From assembly GCA_964472855.1 (NCBI GenBank), contig CAYYMJ010000008.1, positions 7,983 through 71,982 on the forward strand: a stretch of DNA of 64,000 nt, given 5' to 3'. Origin of the DNA: Tranquillimonas sp964472855. GTDB lineage: Bacteria; Pseudomonadota; Alphaproteobacteria; Rhodobacterales; Rhodobacteraceae. Position numbers and translations under genes: made by a program. The notes under the pieces were generated by a model. It saw nothing but the letters and a program-made list of their open reading frames with translations, ran no database searches and was not told where the DNA came from. Of this stretch, positions 17,908 through 26,652 are shown one piece after another; position 1 is the stretch's first letter; each line of letters starts with the position of its first letter.

Positions 17908-17983
17908 GGATTGCCCCTTGCCGAAAGAAGTCGGCCGGCCCCGCATGCAGGGCCAGCCGGTTGTCAGCCAGCGTGCGCCGGCG

Positions 17984-18922
17984 CTATTCCAGCAGCGCGC
18001 CGATGCGGCCCAGCGCCTCGCCGTCAGCGGCGATCCGCGCGGCCGAGGCCGCGGCATCCTGCCAGTAGATCACCGCGCCGGTTTCGCTGGCCAATCGCTG
18101 CGCACGCTCGCCAGTGACGGTTTCCCTTGCCACGGCAATGATCTTGTCGCGCACGTCTTGCGGCACCTCCTTGCGCACGAACAGGCCATTCCACAGCCCG
18201 ATGTTCAAATCCGGCGCAAGTTCGCCAATGGTGGGCGTGTCCGGGGTCAGCGAGATGCGGCTGTCGGTGATCGACGCCAGCACCTTCACATCGTCAAGGC
18301 ACGGCAGGATCAGCTGCAGCGTCGTATTGATGACATCGGCATCGCCCGAGGCCAGCGTGTTGCAGTCAAGCGCGTCGAACGGCGCGTCCGAGCCCCATTC
18401 GAAACCGGCAACCTTGGCATAGGCCAGCGACACCCGGGTCGGGATCAGGCCGCCACCGAAATGGCCCAGCGCCAGGTCGTTGGTCTGGGCATAGGCGGCC
18501 ATCTCTTCCAGCGTGTCATAGGGCGCGTCTGCGGCGGCGGCCAGCACGAAGGGATAGGTCAGGAAAATGCCCAGCGGGTCGAATTTTTCCGGCGCAAGCT
18601 CGGGGATGCCGATCCTGTGGCCGACAACCGGCACGCCGATCACGAACGAGCCCACGGTATAGCCATCGGCCGCGGCGCCGGCGACCTCGATCGCGCCGGG
18701 AAACGGGCCACCACCGCCGCCGGGCTTGTTGACCACCGCGGCAGGCACGCCATATTCCGCCTGGAAATCGTCGGCGATCATGCGGGTCAGCACGTCTTCC
18801 AGGTCGCCCGGCGGCCACGGCACGACAAATTCGACCGGCTTTTCCGGATATTCGGCCAGCGCCATCGTGGCGCTGAGCGCCAGTGCCGGAAGGGCGGCGG
18901 CCAGTCTAAGGGCGGTTTTCAT
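17984..18922 (-). CDS. tctC: Tripartite tricarboxylate transporter, periplasmic binding protein
   Basis: A 312-residue TctC/Bug-family binding protein. It has an N-terminal Sec signal ending at about ALA/E (residue 23). The mature start EYPEKPVEFVVPWPPGD is the usual Bug opening, followed by VVNKPGGGG. Two cysteines (in DALDCNTL and LILPCLDD) may form a disulphide. Start ATG 18922 has GGGAGAT upstream. It is the first gene of tctCBA and is divergent from an IclR-type regulator. Confidence 0.9.
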   Translation of the reverse strand: MKTALRLAAALPALALSATMALAEYPEKPVEFVVPWPPGDLEDVLTRMIADDFQAEYGVPAAVVNKPGGGGGPFPGAIEVAGAAADGYTVGSFVIGVPVVGHRIGIPELAPEKFDPLGIFLTYPFVLAAAADAPYDTLEEMAAYAQTNDLALGHFGGGLIPTRVSLAYAKVAGFEWGSDAPFDALDCNTLASGDADVINTTLQLILPCLDDVKVLASITDSRISLTPDTPTIGELAPDLNIGLWNGLFVRKEVPQDVRDKIIAVARETVTGERAQRLASETGAVIYWQDAAASAARIAADGEALGRIGALLE

Positions 18923-18940
18923 TGTTGATCTCCCTGTGAT

Positions 18941-19013
18941 CGGTTTGCATAATGAACCGTTGTGTCATAAAATAGCTTGCCGCGCGCTTCTTAACATGTC
19001 AACAATTTTGACA
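18941..19013. promoter_or_regulatory. Divergent operator region between tctCBA and the IclR gene
   Basis: Two dyads lie in this 123-bp spacer. TGTCAACAATTTTGACA (18997-19013) has perfect 6-bp arms around CAATT. CGGTTTGCATAATGAACCG (18941-18959) has 5-bp arms. IclR regulators typically bind such short palindromes in divergent promoters. The first dyad also contains a TTGACA hexamer 33 bp before the IclR start, so autoregulation is likely. Confidence 0.5.
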
Positions 19014-19045
19014 CCCAATGCACTCACCCCCCCCAGGCAGCCCCC

Positions 19046-19849
19046 ATGTCGACCGTCGAAAAAGCCCTTGCCCTGTTACGCTTCTTCGATGAAGAGCGAA
19101 CCGAGCTTGGCCTTTCCGAGCTTCGCCGCCTGTCAAAGCGCGACAAGGCAACCACCTATCGCTATCTCGCGGCGCTCGAATCGGCAGGGCTTCTGGAACG
19201 GGCGGGCGAGGGGCCGAAATACTGCATCGGCCCGGCGGTTCTGCGGCTGGCGCGCCTGCGCGAACGCTCGATGCCGCGGCTGTCGGTGGTGGGCAGCGTG
19301 TTGTCCGACCTGGCCGCCGCGACAGGCGAAACCAGCCACGCGGCGCAACTGGAAGGCGCGCGCCTGACGACACTGGACCACCGCGAAAGCTCGGCCCACG
19401 GCACACGGGTCAAGATCGACATCTCCGACCTGCCGCTGCATGCCACCGCCTCGGGGCTGGCGGCGGTGGCCTTCGGACCGGCGCAACTGCGCGCCGCCGC
19501 ACTGGACGGGCTGCATCGGTTCACGGCGGACACCGCGGCCACGCCCGCGGCGCTGGAACAGGCCATCGCCGAAGCCCGTCATACCGGAATCGCCGAAACC
19601 GCCGGCACCTTCGAAGAAGATGTCTACAGCTTCGCCGCCCCGGTCTTCGGCGGCACCGGCGGGCTGGCAGGAACGCTGGCGGTCGCCGCGGTGCAGGCGC
19701 GGGTTGGCCCCGGCAATTCACTGACGATCAGGCGGGCGCTTGTCGCCGCCTGCCGCGAAACCACGCGCCGCTGGGGCGGGCAGGTGCCCGCCCCGGTCGA
19801 TACCCTCTGGGCCGCGACGCTCAGCCAAGTGACGGAGATGCCCGCATGA
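19046..19849 (+). CDS. IclR family transcriptional regulator
   Basis: A 267-residue protein. The N-terminal winged helix (residues 1-60) has LSELRRLSKRDKATTYRYLAAL, and a C-terminal IclR effector domain includes the THAAQLEG and LPLHATASGLAA regions. It is divergent from tctCBA and its stop overlaps the start of the aminotransferase gene (ATGA). It therefore probably controls both uptake and transamination of one substrate. Effector unknown. Confidence 0.9.
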   Translation: MSTVEKALALLRFFDEERTELGLSELRRLSKRDKATTYRYLAALESAGLLERAGEGPKYCIGPAVLRLARLRERSMPRLSVVGSVLSDLAAATGETSHAAQLEGARLTTLDHRESSAHGTRVKIDISDLPLHATASGLAAVAFGPAQLRAAALDGLHRFTADTAATPAALEQAIAEARHTGIAETAGTFEEDVYSFAAPVFGGTGGLAGTLAVAAVQARVGPGNSLTIRRALVAACRETTRRWGGQVPAPVDTLWAATLSQVTEMPA

Positions 19850-21198
19850 AAGATTCGAACTTCCTCAAGGAACATAACGCGCGCCAGACCTGGCACCCCA
19901 TGGCCCATCCGGCCGACAGCATGGAAAACCCGCCGATCATCATCACCGGCGGCGAAGGCGTGAAGGTCCGCGACATCGACGGCAACACCGTCATCGACGC
20001 GGTGGCCGGGCTGTGGAATGTGAACCTCGGCTATTCCTGCGAGCCGGTGAAACAGGCCATGGCCCGCCAGTTGCACGACCTGCCCTATTACTCGGCCTTC
20101 CGCGGCACCACCAACGACAAGATGATCGAGCTTGCCCACCTGCTGGCCGCGTTTTTCGCGCCCGACGGGCTGGTGCGGTCTTTCTTCACGTCGGGCGGCT
20201 CGGATTCGGTAGAGACGGCGCTGCGGCTGGCGCGGCAATATCACAAGGTGCGCGGCGAAGCGGGACGGGTAAAGTTCATCAGCCTCAAGAAAGGCTATCA
20301 CGGCACCCATTTCGGCGGCGCCAGCATCAACGGCAACGCCAATTTCCGCACCCAGTATGAACCGCTGCTGGCCGGCTGCTATCACATTCCGGCGCCCTAC
20401 CCCTATCGCAACCCCTTCGACGAAAGCGACCCCGCGCGCCTGGCCCAGCTTTGCGCCGCCGCGCTGGAAGACGAAATCGCCTTCCAGGGGGCGGGCACCG
20501 TGGCCGCCTTCATCATGGAACCGATCCTCGGCGCCGGCGGGGTCCTGCCGCCGCACCCGTCGTTTCTGCCGATGGTGCGCGACATCTGCGACCGCAACGG
20601 GATCCTGCTGATCACCGACGAGGTCATCACCGCCTATGGGCGCACCGGCGCCTGGAGCGGCGCGCGGCTCTGGGGCGTGCAGCCCGACATGATGACCACG
20701 GCCAAGGCCATCACCAACGGCTATTTCCCCTTCGGCGCCGTGATGATCTCGGAAAAGGTTGCCGACGTGTTCGAGAACGATACCACCGGCAAGGCCTTCA
20801 TCGGCCACGGTTATACCTATTCCGGCCACCCGGTCGGGGCCGCCGCCGCCATCGCCTGCCTTGGCGAAATGCACCGGCTGAACGTGCCCGCCAACGCCGC
20901 CGCACGCGGAACCCAGCTTTACGAAGGCTGCCAGCGGCTGGCGGCACGCTACGACGCCATCGGCGACGTGCGCGGCGGCCATGGCCTGATGACGGCGATC
21001 GAGTTCGTGTCCGACAAACACCACAAGACCGCCGACAAGACCGCGCCGGCCAAGGTGCAGCAGGTCGCCTATCAGGAAGGCGTGATGGTGCGCGCCTCCG
21101 GTCCCAACATCCTGCTGTCACCGCCGCTGATCCTGTCCGAGGCCGAGGCCACATCCATCCTCGACGCCCTCGAAGCCGGGCTGCGCGCGCTCGACTGA
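19846..21198 (+). CDS. Class III PLP-dependent aminotransferase (omega-transaminase type)
   Basis: A 450-residue fold-type I aminotransferase. The cofactor-site motifs are TSGGSDSVETALRLAR, the YHG of KKGYHGTHFGG, and DEVITAYGRTG. The PLP lysine is in TTAKAITNGYFPFGA. The group transfers amino groups from beta-alanine, taurine, putrescine or similar amines to pyruvate, but I cannot pick one. Translational overlap with the IclR gene and the neighbouring carboxylate transporter suggest use of an imported amino or keto acid. Confidence 0.88.
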   Translation: MKDSNFLKEHNARQTWHPMAHPADSMENPPIIITGGEGVKVRDIDGNTVIDAVAGLWNVNLGYSCEPVKQAMARQLHDLPYYSAFRGTTNDKMIELAHLLAAFFAPDGLVRSFFTSGGSDSVETALRLARQYHKVRGEAGRVKFISLKKGYHGTHFGGASINGNANFRTQYEPLLAGCYHIPAPYPYRNPFDESDPARLAQLCAAALEDEIAFQGAGTVAAFIMEPILGAGGVLPPHPSFLPMVRDICDRNGILLITDEVITAYGRTGAWSGARLWGVQPDMMTTAKAITNGYFPFGAVMISEKVADVFENDTTGKAFIGHGYTYSGHPVGAAAAIACLGEMHRLNVPANAAARGTQLYEGCQRLAARYDAIGDVRGGHGLMTAIEFVSDKHHKTADKTAPAKVQQVAYQEGVMVRASGPNILLSPPLILSEAEATSILDALEAGLRALD

Positions 21199-21736
21199 CC
21201 TGCGGCCTTCTTTGGCTCGCAAAATACCTCGGGGGGTGCGGGGGGCAGCGCCCCCCGCCCGTCGCGACGCGCGCCAGCGCGGCGCAACCACCTCAACTAA
21301 ACGGCGCCCTGACTTGTGGAACACACGCAAAACCCGGCCTCCAATTCGCCGTCGCCGCGGCCTCGTCATCAATCGCCGCCCTGGCCGTGAAAGCCCGCCG
21401 CGCAGGTGGCCGAGAACATGGCGCCCGACAGCGCCCCGCGGGCGGGCCTTGACGACCTGCCCGGCCGGCGCGGCATCGCCCACGCGCCAGAGTGTGGCCG
21501 ATATCGCCTTCATCAAGGGTTTGCGCCCAGCAGCCCGTGGCCCCGCGCCCGCGCCACGCCCGCGCCTTTGGCAATCCGCAGCCGCACGATCAGCAAAACC
21601 GCCAGGAACGACGCGCGGCGCTTGCGCCCCTCCAGGCCACAACTGATGCCAGCGCATGTTCCGGGCCCGCAGACGGGCCGGCAACCGACTCCTGCGCCTT
21701 CGTCGAATTTCCGAACCGCCTCGGCCGACCCGGGGC
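21199..21736. other. Long non-coding stretch with a terminator-like repeat
   Basis: 538 bp with no convincing gene. The left part (21207-21258) has the motif TTCTTTGGCT..AAAATACCTC followed by a GGGGGGCAGCGCCCCCC hairpin, a probable terminator also seen near 60319. The remainder is GC-rich with open frames in several phases but no recognisable domain, no good ribosome-binding site and no family similarity. It may be degraded coding DNA. Confidence 0.5.
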
Positions 21737-22498
21737 CTATTTCGGCGGCAGGCGCACGCCGCCGTCCAGCCTGATCGTGGTGGCATTCAGATAGTCGTTG
21801 GCGGCGATATGCGCGACCAGCGCCGCATATTCGTCGGCCACGCCCAGCCGCGACGGAAAGGGGATGTTGGCCGCGACGCCGGCAACGATTTCGTCCGACA
21901 ACGTGCCCACCATGGCGGTATCGAACACCCCCGGTGCAATCGCCATCACCCTGATCCCGAAACGCGCCAGTTCGCGCGCCGCCGGCAGACACAAGGCCGC
22001 GACGCCGCCTTTCGAGGCCGCATAGGCCGTCTGCCCGACCTGTCCGTCCTGCCACGCCACCGACGCCGTGTTGACAACCACGCCGCGCGCGCCATTGGCG
22101 TCGGCCGGGCCCGCCATCATCGCCCTGGCGGCATGGCTCATCACGATAAAGGTGCCGATCAGGTTGACGTCCAGCGTGCGCCGAAAGGCATCGACCGACA
22201 GGGTGCCTTGGCGGTCGACGATACGCGCGCCGGTGGCGATGCCGGCGCAGTTCACCACGATGCGCGGCGCAGCATGGGCGGCGACGGCGGCCGCAACCGC
22301 CTGTTCGACCTGCGCCTCGTCCGACACATCGACGGGAACGGCGGTGCCGCCGATTTCGTCCGCGACCGCCCCGGCCGCGTCGCGGGACCGGTCGAACAGG
22401 GAAACCTGCGCGCCCAGCCCGGCCAGATGTCGTGCCGTGGCCGCGCCCAGCCCGCTGGCTGCGCCAGTAACGATTGCATGGGATCCGGAAATGTTCAT
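21737..22498 (-). CDS. SDR, 3-hydroxyacyl-CoA dehydrogenase type (HSD17B10-like)
   Basis: A 253-residue classical SDR. Motifs are TGAASGLGAAT (cofactor), NCAGIATG, VNTASVAWQDG (catalytic serine) and the Tyr-Lys pair in TAYAASKGGV. The extended AIAPGVFDTAM region and overall layout resemble type II 3-hydroxyacyl-CoA dehydrogenases, which oxidise short or branched acyl-CoAs with NAD. It stands alone on this strand; no acyl-CoA dehydrogenase or thiolase is nearby, so the pathway is not evident. Confidence 0.8.
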   Translation of the reverse strand: MNISGSHAIVTGAASGLGAATARHLAGLGAQVSLFDRSRDAAGAVADEIGGTAVPVDVSDEAQVEQAVAAAVAAHAAPRIVVNCAGIATGARIVDRQGTLSVDAFRRTLDVNLIGTFIVMSHAARAMMAGPADANGARGVVVNTASVAWQDGQVGQTAYAASKGGVAALCLPAARELARFGIRVMAIAPGVFDTAMVGTLSDEIVAGVAANIPFPSRLGVADEYAALVAHIAANDYLNATTIRLDGGVRLPPK

Positions 22499-22540
22499 GC
22501 TGCTCTCCAAGGCTGGACCAAAGCGCCGCGCGTCAAACCT

Positions 22541-22569
22541 GATGCCTGCCGGATCAGGCAGAACGCGAA
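22541..22569. repeat. 29-bp dispersed repeat, copy 1
   Basis: A 29-bp sequence that recurs exactly at 46613-46641. It contains the dyad TGCCTG-CCGGAT-CAGGCA and, with its left flank here, CCTGAT..ATCAGG. It lies in the 186-bp divergent spacer between the SDR and ArsR genes. The rest of that spacer turns AT-rich close to the ArsR start and probably holds its promoter. Confidence 0.75.
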
Positions 22570-22684
22570 CCGCCGTATCGTCATGCAGCAAAGCTATCTG
22601 CCACGGCGCCACGGCCGCAACCGGGATATTCGGATCACGATAATTTGAGTATCTTTTAATTAAACGTTTCCTTAACCTGAGATC

Positions 22685-23011
22685 ATGTCCGCCCTGCCCC
22701 GCATATTCTCGGCCCTCAGCGACCCGACCCGCCTTGCCATCGTCGACCGGCTGATGAACGAGGGCGAGCTGCCGGTGGCGCGGCTGCGCGAAGGCTTTGC
22801 GATGACCGCGCCGGCCATGTCGCACCATCTGAACGTTCTGCTGCATGCCGGCGTCGTTCAGCGGCGCGCCGACAAGCAGCGGCGCATCTATTCGGTGCGC
22901 CCGCAGGCGATCGAGACCGTGGGCGCATGGACGATCAGCCACCGCGATTTCTGGGAGGCGAGCCTGAGCCGCCTTGACGCCGCCCTGACCCGAGAGATGA
23001 ACCGCAAATGA
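22685..23011 (+). CDS. ArsR family transcriptional regulator
   Basis: A 108-residue winged-helix protein: FSALSDPTRLAIVDRL, then the recognition helix region TAPAMSHHLNVL and the wing AGVVQRRADKQRRIYS. It lacks the metal-binding cysteines of ArsR/SmtB sensors and matches the non-metal subgroup that precedes SRPBCC genes. Its stop overlaps the next start by 4 bp (23008), so the pair is translationally coupled. Confidence 0.9.
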   Translation: MSALPRIFSALSDPTRLAIVDRLMNEGELPVARLREGFAMTAPAMSHHLNVLLHAGVVQRRADKQRRIYSVRPQAIETVGAWTISHRDFWEASLSRLDAALTREMNRK

Positions 23012-23439
23012 GCCTGCTCGAGCTGGAACGCCGCTTTCGCGCCCCGGTCGCGACCGTCTTCGACTTTATCTCGCGCCACGAGAACCTGCTGCATTGGTGG
23101 GGCCCCGAGGGCACGCATCTGACCGAAGAATCTCTGGACTTCACCCGCACCGGCGCCTGGCATTCCGTGATGCAGAACGCTGACGGCAAACGCTTCAAGG
23201 TGTCGGGGCAGGTGACGAAGGTGAACCCGCCGAACCTGGTGGCCTTTACCTGGGGCTGGCACGACGACGCCGACCAGCGCGGCCGTGAAAGCCACGTCAT
23301 GATCCGGCTGGAAGACGCTGGAAACGGCTGGACGCGGATGCTGCTGCGCCACGACGACCTGGCCGACGCGGAAAGCCGCGACAACCACCAGCTGGGCTGG
23401 ACATCGTCGCTGCGCAAGCTCGAAGCGGAATTTGCCTGA
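23008..23439 (+). CDS. SRPBCC (AHSA1-like) domain protein
   Basis: A 143-residue single-domain START/AHSA1 fold protein. It has the opening ERRFRAPVATVFDFIS, the HWWGPEG strand and the closing C-terminal helix (GWTSSLRKLEAEF). Such proteins bind small hydrophobic ligands. They are commonly encoded directly after an ArsR-like regulator, as here, and may be part of its ligand response. Ligand unknown. Confidence 0.88.
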   Translation: MSLLELERRFRAPVATVFDFISRHENLLHWWGPEGTHLTEESLDFTRTGAWHSVMQNADGKRFKVSGQVTKVNPPNLVAFTWGWHDDADQRGRESHVMIRLEDAGNGWTRMLLRHDDLADAESRDNHQLGWTSSLRKLEAEFA

Positions 23440-23469
23440 CAGTTACAACGCAACCGGGAGGAACAAGAA

Positions 23470-23778
23470 ATGCCCAAGTATATCTTTGCCTATCACGGCG
23501 GGAAAGTGCCCGAGACACCGGAAGAAGGCCAACAGGTCATGGCCAGATGGGAGGCCTGGTTCAGCGGGCTTGGCGCGGCGGTGGTCGACGCCGGCAACCC
23601 GGCCGGGCTGTCGATGACGGTATCGGCGTCGGGTGTGGCCGAAGGCGGCGGCGCCAACCCCGTGTCGGGCTATTCGCTGGTGACCGCGGGCTCGATGGCC
23701 GAGGCCTGCGAAATCGCCAAGGGCTGCCCGATGATCGACGATGGCACAGTCGAGGTCGCCGAGGCCATCGACATGTAA
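23470..23778 (+). CDS. YciI-like (dimeric alpha-beta barrel) protein
   Basis: A 102-residue protein starting MPKYIFAYHGG, with PETPEE, the SGYSLVTAGSMAEACEIAKGCPM strand-helix unit and a short acidic tail. This is the YciI/DGPF-type ferredoxin-like fold found in ArsR-SRPBCC-YciI clusters. It follows the SRPBCC gene by 30 bp with GGGAGG upstream, so it belongs to the same operon. Biochemical role unknown. Confidence 0.8.
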   Translation: MPKYIFAYHGGKVPETPEEGQQVMARWEAWFSGLGAAVVDAGNPAGLSMTVSASGVAEGGGANPVSGYSLVTAGSMAEACEIAKGCPMIDDGTVEVAEAIDM

Positions 23779-23896
23779 CAGCCTCGGGTGCCGCGGGTCG
23801 CGTTGGCCTGCGGCCCGGGCCGGGACCCGCGAATTTTGCGCCGGAATGTGCTAAAAAGACGCGGCGCCGCAAATGGCGTGGAACGGGAGAGCTACC

Positions 23897-24295
23897 ATGG
23901 AAGAAATCACTGCTGACATCAGCTGGCTTGGCGTCATCGTCGGAGCCGTCGTTTCGTTTCTGGTGGGGTGGTTGTGGTTTTCGCCCCGTCTTTTCGGCAA
24001 ACGCTGGGCCGAAGACATGGGGGTTGAACTGGGCGACGCCAGCGAAATGCCCATGCAGGCCATGGGCGCGCAGGCGCTGGGCCTGCTGCTGATGAGCTGG
24101 TTTGTCGGTGTGACCGCCAAGTCCGACGCATTGCTGACCGTCATCCTTGCGACACTGGCTTTCGGCGTGCTGGCCTATGCCGGCACCTTGTTCGGGCGGG
24201 CATCGTCCAGGGCCGCGAATATCAATCTTGGATACTGGATCGTCGCGCTTGTCATAATGGTGATATGCCAGGGCCTGTTCCGCAGCATGACATGA
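23897..24295 (+). CDS. DUF1761 family membrane protein
   Basis: A 132-residue protein with four hydrophobic segments. The opening WLGVIVGAVVSFLVGWLWFSP and the GKRWAEDMG loop match the DUF1761 family of unknown function. Start ATG 23897 with GGGAGA upstream is preferred to the in-frame ATG at 23873. It is followed 18 bp later by a small cytosolic protein gene on the same strand. Confidence 0.8.
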   Translation: MEEITADISWLGVIVGAVVSFLVGWLWFSPRLFGKRWAEDMGVELGDASEMPMQAMGAQALGLLLMSWFVGVTAKSDALLTVILATLAFGVLAYAGTLFGRASSRAANINLGYWIVALVIMVICQGLFRSMT

Positions 24296-24313
24296 CCAAA
24301 GAAAGGCAGAAAA

Positions 24314-24616
24314 GTGCAATTCGGGATATGCATAACCTATGACTATGACGGTGACGAACAGGTCTGGCTGGATGCGGTCGGCGCCTTTGTCGCCGCCGTG
24401 AATGCCGACGCCGACATGGCCGGCAGCTTCACCTACGAGGTGCAGCGCGCCATGGAAGGTGCCGGGCGGGTTCACGTCGGTCGCTGGGACAGGCCAGAGA
24501 CAGTCAAGCTGTTGCAAAGCAAGGGCTATTTCCAGGATTTTTCCGGTAAGCTGCAGGCCGTGGCCGGCGACACCCTGGTGACGACCCGCTTCCAGAGGGT
24601 GCTGCAAACCGCCTGA
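24314..24616 (+). CDS. Hypothetical protein (~100 residues)
   Basis: A 100-residue soluble protein starting at a GTG (24314) behind GAAAGGC. It may form an alpha-beta barrel-like fold: an FGICITYDYDG strand, a helix, then GRVHVGRWDRPETVKLL. I cannot place it in a named family. The position, 18 bp after the DUF1761 gene, suggests co-transcription. Confidence 0.6.
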   Translation: MQFGICITYDYDGDEQVWLDAVGAFVAAVNADADMAGSFTYEVQRAMEGAGRVHVGRWDRPETVKLLQSKGYFQDFSGKLQAVAGDTLVTTRFQRVLQTA

Positions 24617-24870
24617 CCGCCCGGCCAGCGACAGGGCCAGCCGACCCGATCTGCCACAGCACAAACCTGCCGCCCCCGGACATGCCGCCGGGGGTGGCCG
24701 ACCTTCGGGGCGCCGTTGCCATGGTTCCGCCCGAAGCATGAAGATTTTCGCACCGCGCCCCATTGGGGCCTCAATAATGACCTATCGCGATGCGAATACT
24801 GGCGTTGACGGCGGATTATCCGTCGATCGGTAACAATGGGACCGGCCCCAAGCTGCGCCGGACGCGGGCT

Positions 24871-25926
24871 ATGCGAGTATTTGCGGTTGATGACGACAGG
24901 GAAATCCTCACGCTGGTGAGGCATGCTCTGCAGATCTCGGGCTTCGATCGGGTGACGACCGCCTGTTCGGGCGAAGAGGCCATCGCGATGCTTGACGCCT
25001 CCCGGGACGATTTCGACATCTTCCTGCTGGACATCCAGATGCCCGGCCGCGACGGCGTGGCCGTGTGCCAGCATATCCGCACCATCGAACGCTTTGCCGA
25101 CACGCCGATCATCATGCTGACCGCCATGTCGGACCGCGACTATATCGAACGCGCCTTTGCTGTGGGCGCGACCGACTATATCACCAAACCTTTCGACCTG
25201 ATGGAGCTGGGCACAAGGCTGAGTGTCGCCGCCGCCCGCACGACGGAGCAGGTGCTGCAGAATGTGCCCGCAACGCCCGCCGACGCGCCCGAGACCAAGG
25301 ACGAAACCCCCGAGCCGCCAATGTTCCGCCTGGGCGACGCGCTGGAAATCCACGGGGTCAGCCGCTCGATCGGCAACTTTGCGTTCGAGAATTACGTCAT
25401 GGCCATGTCGCGGGCCAGCCTGCTGCTGTCGTCGGTCTATGCGGTCAAGATCACCGATATCGACGACATGCACGCCAAGCTTGCCGCGCCCGATTTCCGC
25501 GAGCTGCTGAACGTGGCCGCCAATGTGATTTCCAACGCCAGCCAGGAACAGGGGCACCTGTTCAGCTATCGCGGCAATGGCGTGTTTCTCGGGCTCAACT
25601 GGAACGGCCGCAAGCTGAAGATGGTCGCGTTCGACCAGAGGCTTGCCGAAGCGGCACATGCCGCCGGTGGCTATCTGGCGTCGCTGGGGCTGCAGCCGCT
25701 GGATATGGTTCTTGGCGATTCGGTGCCGCTTGCCACGCTGCGCAAGCGCAACGCCCTTTACGCTTTTCGCAAGGCCATCGAGGCGGTCGAGCAAAAGGCC
25801 GAGCAGCTTAACCATCAGCGGGGGCGCGGCCCGGGGGCCAGCGCATCCGAGGCCCAGCGCCACGATTACGAGGCGCTCTTGCGCAACTATCTCAGCGACA
25901 GTGAATCGGCGTCACCCGGGCACTGA
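24871..25926 (+). CDS. Response regulator with degenerate GGDEF-like output domain (paralogue 1)
   Basis: A 351-residue protein. Residues 1-120 form a full receiver domain: acidic pocket D7-D9, phospho-acceptor D54 (LLDIQMPG), the T in LTAMS and the conserved lysine in TKPF. After a Pro-rich linker, residues ~165-330 look like a diguanylate-cyclase fold that has lost its active site: YAVKITDIDDM resembles the first GGDEF strand, and YRGNGVFL (233-240) takes the place of YGGDEF. It is probably enzymatically inactive and may act by protein contact. Start MRVFAVDDD at 24871. It converges on the LuxI-type gene and is clearly paralogous to the regulator at 28817. Confidence 0.78.
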   Translation: MRVFAVDDDREILTLVRHALQISGFDRVTTACSGEEAIAMLDASRDDFDIFLLDIQMPGRDGVAVCQHIRTIERFADTPIIMLTAMSDRDYIERAFAVGATDYITKPFDLMELGTRLSVAAARTTEQVLQNVPATPADAPETKDETPEPPMFRLGDALEIHGVSRSIGNFAFENYVMAMSRASLLLSSVYAVKITDIDDMHAKLAAPDFRELLNVAANVISNASQEQGHLFSYRGNGVFLGLNWNGRKLKMVAFDQRLAEAAHAAGGYLASLGLQPLDMVLGDSVPLATLRKRNALYAFRKAIEAVEQKAEQLNHQRGRGPGASASEAQRHDYEALLRNYLSDSESASPGH

Positions 25927-25932
25927 CCGGGC

Positions 25933-26652
25933 TCAGACGTGGGCGCCCGGCCCGTCGGCTTTGGCAACCTCGGGCTTCTTGGCTGTCGGCTCGGGGGCGG
26001 GCGAAACCTGTCCGGCCGCCATCCAGTTCGATTTCAGCCATGGCGGACGGGCATCGGCAACCGCGTCGTCGTCGGCGGGCTGCAGATGCATCAACGCCAC
26101 CTGCGTTTCCCAACCGTCAATGTTCAGCACCGGACCCACCGGCCGGGCGATCAGCCCAAGCCGCCCGATCCAGCGCGACCAGACCGCCGGCACCAGGCCG
26201 AACACGACGCGGGCGTGCAAGTCGCGCGCGGTGTCGATCAAGCCCTGCATCATCGCGGCCTGCACCCGGGTGCGCAGACGCGCAGGAACGCTTTCCATCA
26301 CGAAAACACGGCTCGATTCCCAGATCTGCGGATCGATGGGCGCCTCGAAATCCAGAAGATCGCTGGGGATCGAATCCACCAGCCCAAGCTGAGCGTCGCG
26401 GATCATGTAAGAGTAGATTCCACAGCGGGCCGTTGTCGGTGTCAGCCTGACGCCTGCCAGTATCTTGTCGCCCTCGTGAACCGCGATCCATCGGCTGGCC
26501 GGCGTGTCATACTGGTCATATTCCATACCCATGGCCTCGGGCAGGTCCCAGTTGTTGCGTTCGATGAACGCGCGTTTGCGTGCGCGCAGGAAGTTGATGA
26601 ACAACTCGCCATGCTCGTGCATATTCTCGAAAGACAGCGATGTTACCCGCAT
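25933..26652 (-). CDS. LuxI-family acyl-homoserine lactone synthase without LuxR neighbour
   Basis: A 239-residue autoinducer synthase. All residues invariant in LuxI proteins are present in register with EsaI: R25, F29, W35, D46, D49, R69 (GVRLTP), E112 and R115 (ESSRVF). The family makes acyl-homoserine lactones from S-adenosylmethionine and acyl-ACP or acyl-CoA. A Pro/Lys-rich tail of ~40 residues is extra. Start ATG 26652 has AAAGGG upstream. No luxR gene is near; the flanks are a response regulator and a histidine kinase with its own regulator. An N-acyl amino acid synthase is a less likely alternative. Confidence 0.82.
   Translation of the reverse strand: MRVTSLSFENMHEHGELFINFLRARKRAFIERNNWDLPEAMGMEYDQYDTPASRWIAVHEGDKILAGVRLTPTTARCGIYSYMIRDAQLGLVDSIPSDLLDFEAPIDPQIWESSRVFVMESVPARLRTRVQAAMMQGLIDTARDLHARVVFGLVPAVWSRWIGRLGLIARPVGPVLNIDGWETQVALMHLQPADDDAVADARPPWLKSNWMAAGQVSPAPEPTAKKPEVAKADGPGAHV

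Noticed and set aside
23470..24616. ArsR-SRPBCC-YciI cluster as an arsenic or metal resistance island.
   Set aside because: The ArsR protein lacks metal-binding cysteines and there is no arsenate reductase or efflux pump.
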